This document shows positions 22,679 through 27,365 of a DNA stretch of 27,365 nt, one piece after another (the stretch's first letter is position 1; the number at the start of each line of letters is the position of its first letter). A program made the position numbers and the translations under genes. Origin of the DNA: CAZGTQ01 sp964528575 (GTDB taxonomy: Bacteria > Planctomycetota > UBA1135 > GCA-002686595); contig CAZGTQ010000437.1 in NCBI GenBank assembly GCA_964528575.1, forward strand, positions 1 to 27,365. The letters are read 5' to 3'. Below the pieces are notes generated by a model, which searched no databases, had not been told where the DNA came from, and saw only the letters and a list, made by a program, of their open reading frames with translations.

Positions 22679-22995
22679 TCCGCCTGCTCCAACGTCGCGA
22701 GGAGCTGGTACGCGTGCAGCTTCTGCACGTAGAGCTCCGCCTGCTCGCGCTCGCCCGTCCACACGATCGCCCGCCCGGTCGTGTGGACCGTCATCATCAG
22801 CCGGTGCGCCTTGGCTTGCGCATAGCCGAACACCTTCTGGAACACCATGCTCACGTAGCTCATCAGCGAGATCGGGTCGTCGTGCACGAGCACGTTCCAC
22901 GGGGGCGAGAGCGCGGTCTTCGCCTTGCTCTCGACCTTCTCCTCGACCTGGCTACCGCCCCCGACGAGCCTCATCGGCCACCCGCGCCCACGCAT
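22675..22995 (-). CDS. clpS: ClpS adaptor of the ClpAP/ClpCP protease
   Basis: A 106-residue protein with the ClpS core: 'WNVLVHDDPISLMSYVSMVFQ' region (33-53), 'KAHRLMMTVHTTGRAIVWTG' (62-81), and a helical end 'AELYVQKLHAYQLLATLE'. The binding-pocket acidic pair D39/D40 and H71 are in place; His replaces the Asn before the acidic pair of E. coli ClpS. The form 'HDDPISLMSYV' and the 'LHAYQLLAT' end resemble actinobacterial ClpS more than the proteobacterial type. ClpS delivers proteins with N-degron residues to the Clp ATPase. ATG 22995 is chosen because GGAG lies seven bases before it; ATG 22974 is a shorter alternative without such a site. Confidence 0.92.
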   Translation of the reverse strand: MRGRGWPMRLVGGGSQVEEKVESKAKTALSPPWNVLVHDDPISLMSYVSMVFQKVFGYAQAKAHRLMMTVHTTGRAIVWTGEREQAELYVQKLHAYQLLATLEQAE

Positions 22996-23034
22996 TCTCC
23001 TGCTCCGCTGCAGCCGTCCGGTCGCATCGGTGCG

Positions 23035-24354
23035 CTAGAAACCCGCTCCCAAGAGGACCGGCGCGGTCGGGTTCGCGAGGACGAGGTTCGGCCCCGGGAA
23101 GAACGCGACGGCTCCCTGGAGGAAGAGCGTGCGGCCCGTGAACGAGGGGGGCGGCGCATGCGTGCCGAGCGTCGCGAGGAGCGTGCCACCGGACGGCACC
23201 GCGCCGACGAACTGGACGAGGAACTGCGGCGGGACGGCGAGCCCGCCCTGCTCCAGGAAGAACATCCCCGGAACGGGGGAGGCGACGACGAACGCGAGGT
23301 CGTTCTCCTGCCCCTCGAAGGCGATCGTGATCGCCTCGGTCGGGCGCACCAGCTCCTTCGAGCGCGCGGAGCGCGCGTCCCCCTCGAGCGGGGCCGACGC
23401 GACGTTCGAGAGCGGCGGCCCGGCGACCGCCTGCGCGCACGGCGGCCCGAGCTGGAAGCCCGCCGGGCCGCCCTGGATCGCGCAATCGCGCAGGTGGACG
23501 AAGCTCAGCCCGTCGTTCTGCCGCACGCCCGCGCCGCCGCTCTGCGAGCTCAGGCACCCGCCCGCCGGCGGCAGCGCACCGGTCCCGCCCGCGCCGCCGA
23601 GCGCGCCGCAGCCGTCGAGCACGAGCAGCGCGCCCGCCTCGACGACGACGGCCGGCGCGCCCGCGGTCGCCGGCGTCGACGCCGGGTTGATCGCCGCGTT
23701 CTTGCCGTTGCCGCCGAGGAACGCGCAGCCGTACGCGAACACGGCGGACGCCGCGACGCGCAGCCCGCTCGTGCGCGGCGCCGTGAACGGGAGCAGCGAC
23801 CCCGGCGAGGAGCCGATGGCCTGCACCGCGCTCAGGACGACCGCCGTGCTCGCGTCGACGACGATCGCGTCCGGCGCGCCGATCCAGCTCCGCACCGTCG
23901 CGACGCAGTCCTCGACCCACACGCTCCCCGCGCAGCCCTGGATCCGCAGCGCCGCGAGCTCGGTCGCCGGCGTGTTGTTCGCCGCGAGCCGCAGCCCGCG
24001 CAGCGTGACGCGCTGGCCCGCCGCGAGATCCTGCACGACGACCGGCGCCCGCACCTCGACCGCATCGGGCGGCCCGCCCGGCGGCACGTCGCGCGCGATC
24101 GTCAGCGACTTGCTCGCTACCGTGAACCCGGCGTAGCTCTGGAAGCCGGAGAACGAGCCCCCGCCGAGCCCGCGCACGAGGATCACGTCGCCCTCGCTCG
24201 CCGCGTCGACCGCAGGCTGGATCGCGGCGTGCGTCGAGCCGGGGCCGCCGGCCGCGTCGACGACGAGGACGTCCGCGAACGGCGCGGGCGCGCGCGGGGC
24301 TGGCGTTAGCGGCGCGGGCGCGAGGAGGGCGAGAGCGAGCGGGGCGGCGAGCAT
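23035..24354 (-). CDS. Secreted right-handed beta-helix protein
   Basis: A 439-residue exported protein. The N-terminus is a hydrophobic signal ('LAAPLALALLAPAP'). Residues 30-65 carry 'VVDAAGGPGSTHAAIQPAVD' and 'GDVILVRG', the typical opening of secreted parallel beta-helix (pectate-lyase-like) proteins. Short repeated turns with 'TLRGLRLAAN', 'VEDCVA' and 'LRDCAIQGG' follow to about residue 310. The last 110 residues form a separate beta-rich domain ending 'LANPTAPVLLGAGF', of a type common at the end of planctomycete secreted proteins. No catalytic residues were identified, so enzymatic function is not claimed. ATG 24354 is chosen; GTG 24366 is an alternative. It is divergent from the sialate esterase gene (148-base gap). 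Confidence 0.8.
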   Translation of the reverse strand: MLAAPLALALLAPAPLTPAPRAPAPFADVLVVDAAGGPGSTHAAIQPAVDAASEGDVILVRGLGGGSFSGFQSYAGFTVASKSLTIARDVPPGGPPDAVEVRAPVVVQDLAAGQRVTLRGLRLAANNTPATELAALRIQGCAGSVWVEDCVATVRSWIGAPDAIVVDASTAVVLSAVQAIGSSPGSLLPFTAPRTSGLRVAASAVFAYGCAFLGGNGKNAAINPASTPATAGAPAVVVEAGALLVLDGCGALGGAGGTGALPPAGGCLSSQSGGAGVRQNDGLSFVHLRDCAIQGGPAGFQLGPPCAQAVAGPPLSNVASAPLEGDARSARSKELVRPTEAITIAFEGQENDLAFVVASPVPGMFFLEQGGLAVPPQFLVQFVGAVPSGGTLLATLGTHAPPPSFTGRTLFLQGAVAFFPGPNLVLANPTAPVLLGAGF

Positions 24355-24502
24355 CACGGCGAGCACACGGGGGGCCTCGACAGGGCGGCAACGGAGTTGG
24401 CGGCAGCGCAGGACGGCGAGCGCGCGCGCTCGCAGCGTCCGAGGATACCGCCGCCGGCCGATCGCGGGGCCGCGCGGCCGCGGGGCCGCTACGCTGGCGC
24501 GC
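24355..24502. other. Divergent gap between beta-helix and esterase genes
   Basis: These 148 bases must carry promoters for both genes. No clear -10/-35 pair, operator or small gene was recognised. Confidence 0.4.
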
Positions 24503-26488
24503 ATGCAACGCCGCCACGCCCGCCTCGCACGTCTCGTTCTCCCCGCCCTCGTCGCCGCGTCGCCGCTCGCCGCCGACGTGCGCCTGCCCGCGCTGCTCTC
24601 CGACGGCGCGGTCCTGCAACAGCAGAGCGACTGCCCGCTCTGGGGCCGCGCCGAGCCGGGCGAGACGATCCGCGTCGAGGCGAGCTGGACCGACGCGGTC
24701 GCGCTCGCCGTCGCCGACGCGGACGGCCGTTGGCGCACGACGATCGCGACGCCCGCCGCGGGCGGGCCGCACGTGCTGACGTTCCGCGGCAACGACGTCG
24801 TCACCGTGAGCGACGTGCTCGTCGGCGAGGTCTGGATCTGCTCGGGCCAGTCGAACATGGAGTGGACGCTCGGCCCGGGCGTCGGCGACGGGATCGCCGA
24901 CCACGAGCGCCTCGTCGCGCAGGCCGACTTCCCGCGCATCCGGCTGTTCGACGTCGCCAACCGCAGCGCGCTCGCTCCCGCCGACGACTGCGAGGGGTCG
25001 TGGCGCGCGTGCTCGCCCGACACGGCGCGCACGTTCAGCGCGATCGGCTACCTGTTCGGACGCGCGCTCCACCTCGAGCTCGACGTGCCGATCGGCCTCG
25101 TCTCGTCGTGCTGGGGCGGGACGAAGGTCGAGGCGTGGACGAGCGCCCAGGCGCTGCGCGCGACGCGCTGGTTCGGCGCGGAGCTCGACCGCGTCGTGGC
25201 GGCGCGCTCCGACCCCGCGTCGATCGACGTGCGGCCGCTCCAAGAAGCGTGGTGGCGCGCGTTCGAGGAGCGCGAGCCGGGGCTGCGCGAGCGCTGGGAG
25301 CGGGCGGAGCTCGACGACGCGAGCTGGGCGGGCGCGCCAGTGCCCGCGCCGCATTCGGCGAGCGGCCTGGGCGACCACGACGGCGCGACGTGGTACCGCA
25401 CGCGCGTCGACGTGCCCGCGGCGTGGGCCGGGGAGGAGCTGCGGCTCGAGCTCGGCCCGATCGACGACGCGGACCTGTGCTGGTGGAACGGCGAGCCGAT
25501 CGGCTCGACGCGCACGGGCGGATGGCGCCAGCCGCGCAGCTACGCCGTGCCCGCGGCGGCCGTGCGCGCGGGGAGCAACGTGCTCGCCCTGTGCGCGATC
25601 GACGTCCTGGGCGAAGGCGGCTTCGTCGGCGCGCCGGAGCAGCACGCGCTCGTGCGGCCGAGCACGGACGAGCGGATCGCGCTCGCCGGCACGTGGCGCC
25701 GGCGGCCGAGCGCGAGCCTCGTCGAGCTCGGCGCGTTCCCGTTCCACACGTGGTTCACCCAGAACACGCCGAGCGCGCTCTACAACGGCATGCTCGCGCC
25801 GCTCGCGCCGTGGGCGATCCGCGGCGCGATCTGGTACCAGGGCGAGTCGAACCTCCGCGAGGCGCGCCGCTACCGCACGCTCTTCCCCGCGCTCGTCGCC
25901 GACTGGCGGCGCGCGTTCGGGCGCGGCGACTTCCCGTTCTACTACGTGCAGATCGCGCCGTTCGCGTACCCGCACGACGAGGGCCACGCGGCCGAGCTGC
26001 GCGAGGCGCAGACGAGCGCGCTCACCGTTGCGAACGTCGGGATGGCGGTGACGATGGACGTGGGCGAGCCGTACGACATCCATCCGCTCGACAAGGAGCC
26101 GGTCGCCGAGCGGCTCGCCCGCATTGCGCTCGCCGAGACGTACGGCCGCGCCGACCGGCCGTGGCAGAGCCCGCTGCCCGCCGGCCATGCCGTCGACGGC
26201 GCGAGCGTGCGCATCGCGTTCGAGCACTGCGCGGGCGGCCTGGTCGCGCGCGGGGGCGCGCTCACGTGCTTCACGGTCGCCGGCGCCGACCGCGTGTTCC
26301 ACGCCGCCGAGGCACGCATCGCTCCCGGCGGCCACGCGCTCGTCGTCTCGAGCCCCGCGGTGCCCGCGCCGCTCGCCGTGCGCTTCGCGTGGGGGGCCGC
26401 GGACGAGCCGAACCTGTTCAACAGCGCGGGGCTGCCGGCGCCGTCGTTCCGCACGGACGACTGGGAGCGCCCCGGCGAGAATCGCTAG
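24503..26488 (+). CDS. Sialate O-acetylesterase-type SGNH hydrolase
   Basis: A 661-residue exported protein with a signal peptide (1-24). An N-terminal beta domain (25-105) leads to SGNH block I 'ICSGQSNMEW' with the nucleophile S117. 'SSCWGGTKVEAW' (near 199-210) is the glycine block. An inserted jelly-roll, sugar-binding-like domain (about 255-375; 'ATWYRTRVDVP', 'LELGPIDDADLCWWNGEPIG') splits the hydrolase. The second half has 'AIWYQGESN' and 'EPYDIHPLDK' with D525 and H527 completing the triad, then a C-terminal beta domain. The family removes O-acetyl groups from sialic acids or, more broadly in environmental bacteria, from plant or algal glycans. Inferred place: periplasm or outside. 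Substrate not known. Confidence 0.93.
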   Translation: MQRRHARLARLVLPALVAASPLAADVRLPALLSDGAVLQQQSDCPLWGRAEPGETIRVEASWTDAVALAVADADGRWRTTIATPAAGGPHVLTFRGNDVVTVSDVLVGEVWICSGQSNMEWTLGPGVGDGIADHERLVAQADFPRIRLFDVANRSALAPADDCEGSWRACSPDTARTFSAIGYLFGRALHLELDVPIGLVSSCWGGTKVEAWTSAQALRATRWFGAELDRVVAARSDPASIDVRPLQEAWWRAFEEREPGLRERWERAELDDASWAGAPVPAPHSASGLGDHDGATWYRTRVDVPAAWAGEELRLELGPIDDADLCWWNGEPIGSTRTGGWRQPRSYAVPAAAVRAGSNVLALCAIDVLGEGGFVGAPEQHALVRPSTDERIALAGTWRRRPSASLVELGAFPFHTWFTQNTPSALYNGMLAPLAPWAIRGAIWYQGESNLREARRYRTLFPALVADWRRAFGRGDFPFYYVQIAPFAYPHDEGHAAELREAQTSALTVANVGMAVTMDVGEPYDIHPLDKEPVAERLARIALAETYGRADRPWQSPLPAGHAVDGASVRIAFEHCAGGLVARGGALTCFTVAGADRVFHAAEARIAPGGHALVVSSPAVPAPLAVRFAWGAADEPNLFNSAGLPAPSFRTDDWERPGENR

Positions 26489-26542
26489 ATCGCCGCGACG
26501 CGCGGGCGCCCGGCGGCATCGGGGCGGGTAGGAGCCTTTGCC

Positions 26543-27365
26543 ATGAGCGCGCCGAACGAGCCCGACGAGATGCTGCGCGAGACCGCCTGGATCGGGCGGC
26601 TCGCGCGCGCGCTCGTCGGCGACGCGGGCGCGGGCGACGTGGCGCAGGAGACGTGGCTGGCGGCGCGCGGTCGGCGGCCGGCGCACGTGCGCGACGCGCG
26701 GGCGTGGCTCGCGGCGGTCGCGCGCAACGTCGTGCGCCAGGAGCGGCGTGCCGAGCGGCGGCGGGTCGAGCGGGAACGGGAGCGCGAGACGCTGCTGCCG
26801 CGCACCGCGCCGCCGACCGACGAGCTGTGCGAGCAGGCGGAGCTGTCGCGACACGTCGTGCGCGTCGTGCTCGAGCTCGACGAGCCGTACCGCCGCACGC
26901 TGCTCTTGCGCTACTTCCGCGACCTCGAGCCGGCCGACGTCGCCGCGCTCGACGGCGTGCCCGCCTCGACGGTGCGCAATCGCCTGCGCCGCGGCCTGGC
27001 GCAGGTGCGCGAGCGCCTCGACCGTGATCGCGGCGGCCGTGAGCGCGGAGGCCGTGAGCGCGGCGGCCGCGCGGCGTGGGCCGCGCTGCTCGTGCCGGGT
27101 TGGCGCGGCTCCTCCGGTCCCGCCATCGCGCCGGCCGCGTCCACCGCCGCGGCGCTCGTCCTCGGAGGTCTCGTCGTGAAGCAGCTCGTCCTCGTCGCCG
27201 CGGCTCTCGTTCTCGCCGTCCTCGGCGCCGACTGGCTCGTCGCGCGCGACGGCGCGCAGCCGAGCGCTCCGCCCGCGCTCGCGCGCGCCGCGCCCGACGA
27301 CGCGCGGCTCGCCGCAGGCGAGCGCGACGCCGCGCGCCACGCGCACGGCGCGCGCGAGCCGCTCG
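26543..27365 (+). CDS. ECF-type sigma factor with membrane-spanning C-terminal extension (5' part)
   Basis: The reading frame is open from ATG 26543 to the window edge (274 residues seen). Residues 15-75 are sigma region 2 ('DVAQETWLAA', 'DARAWLAAVARNVVRQ'); residues 100-160 are region 4 ('YRRTLLLRYFRDLEPADVA', 'GVPASTVRNRLRRGL'). A repeated basic linker (161-177) precedes a hydrophobic stretch (about 200-233) and an Ala/Arg-rich segment that leaves the window. AGGAG lies eight bases before the ATG. Sigma factors with membrane-anchored extensions are known in Planctomycetota and are thought to sense signals directly instead of through a separate anti-sigma factor. An alternative is that GTG 27176 (GGAGG seven bases before it) starts a second, in-frame protein, but no stop separates them. 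Confidence 0.87.
   Translation, partial: MSAPNEPDEMLRETAWIGRLARALVGDAGAGDVAQETWLAARGRRPAHVRDARAWLAAVARNVVRQERRAERRRVERERERETLLPRTAPPTDELCEQAELSRHVVRVVLELDEPYRRTLLLRYFRDLEPADVAALDGVPASTVRNRLRRGLAQVRERLDRDRGGRERGGRERGGRAAWAALLVPGWRGSSGPAIAPAASTAAALVLGGLVVKQLVLVAAALVLAVLGADWLVARDGAQPSAPPALARAAPDDARLAAGERDAARHAHGAREPL
27031..27070 (+). repeat. 15-bp tandem repeat in the sigma-factor linker
   Basis: CGGCGGCCGTGAGCG (27031-27045), CGGAGGCCGTGAGCG (27046-27060) and a partial third unit (27061-27070) encode the repeated pentad G-G-R-E-R between sigma region 4 and the membrane segment. The 15-base unit keeps the frame, so linker length could vary between strains. Confidence 0.85.

Noticed and set aside
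22952..27346. A minus-strand frame of over 1400 codons opposite the esterase and sigma genes
   Set aside because: It has Arg/Ala-rich composition without domains, and the opposing genes have clear catalytic motifs.
27176..27365. Separate gene starting at GTG 27176
   Set aside because: There is a fair GGAGG site, but it is in frame with the sigma factor with no stop between, so a single fused protein is the simpler reading; it is kept as an alternative.
1..27365. tRNA, rRNA, insertion sequences, prophage and replication origin
   Set aside because: I looked for these and saw no cloverleaf, transposase motif, terminal inverted repeats or integrase. A covariance-model scan would be the decisive test for small RNAs.

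Overview
The window is a very G+C-rich (visibly above 70%) bacterial chromosome segment with tightly packed genes on both strands and no gap over 300 bases. The likely source is a Planctomycetota-type Gram-negative bacterium. The grounds for this are two large secreted FG-GAP/VCBS proteins, a sialate O-acetylesterase-type protein, a secreted beta-helix protein, an ECF sigma factor with a membrane-spanning C-terminal extension, an LpxH-like phosphatase, and a PadR/HAAS gene pair. This assignment is inference from gene content; Acidobacteriota or Myxococcota are not excluded. No rRNA, tRNA, CRISPR array, transposase or phage gene was seen.

Region 1 (1-4488) is the most interesting part. It is a four-gene, translationally coupled cassette: a PadR-type repressor, a large membrane protein (HAAS-like N-terminus, about five membrane spans, VIT domain, degenerate von Willebrand A domain, VPEP plus helix plus arginine tail), an exosortase with Cys/Arg/His catalytic residues, and an EpsI-like secreted partner. 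It looks like a self-contained exosortase system serving one dedicated substrate. Direct repeats lie upstream of the regulator. A secreted MORN-like/CAP-domain protein follows (4547-5914).

Region 2 (5930-9882) holds a minus-strand pair of LpxH-like phosphatase and GT4 glycosyltransferase (envelope lipid work), a divergent lipoprotein with an HExxH peptidase signature, and a DoxX membrane protein. Region 3 (9883-12627) is a two-gene unit of an AAA/DUF4143 ATPase and an AlbA_2 (Schlafen-like) protein. It sits behind an A+T-rich inverted-repeat promoter, has looser codon use than its neighbours, and could be an acquired accessory or defence-like module. Region 4 (12641-16838) is housekeeping: XdhC-like, YciB-like, an M48/Ste24 protease, a histone-deacetylase-family hydrolase and a SlyD-type prolyl isomerase.

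Region 5 (17115-22148) is a tandem pair of secreted FG-GAP/VCBS proteins with 14 calcium-binding-type repeats each and nearly identical 3' ends. Region 6 (22172-27365) holds clpS with a DUF2017 gene, a secreted beta-helix protein, a sialate O-acetylesterase-type protein, and the 5' part of an ECF sigma factor gene that runs off the end of the window.
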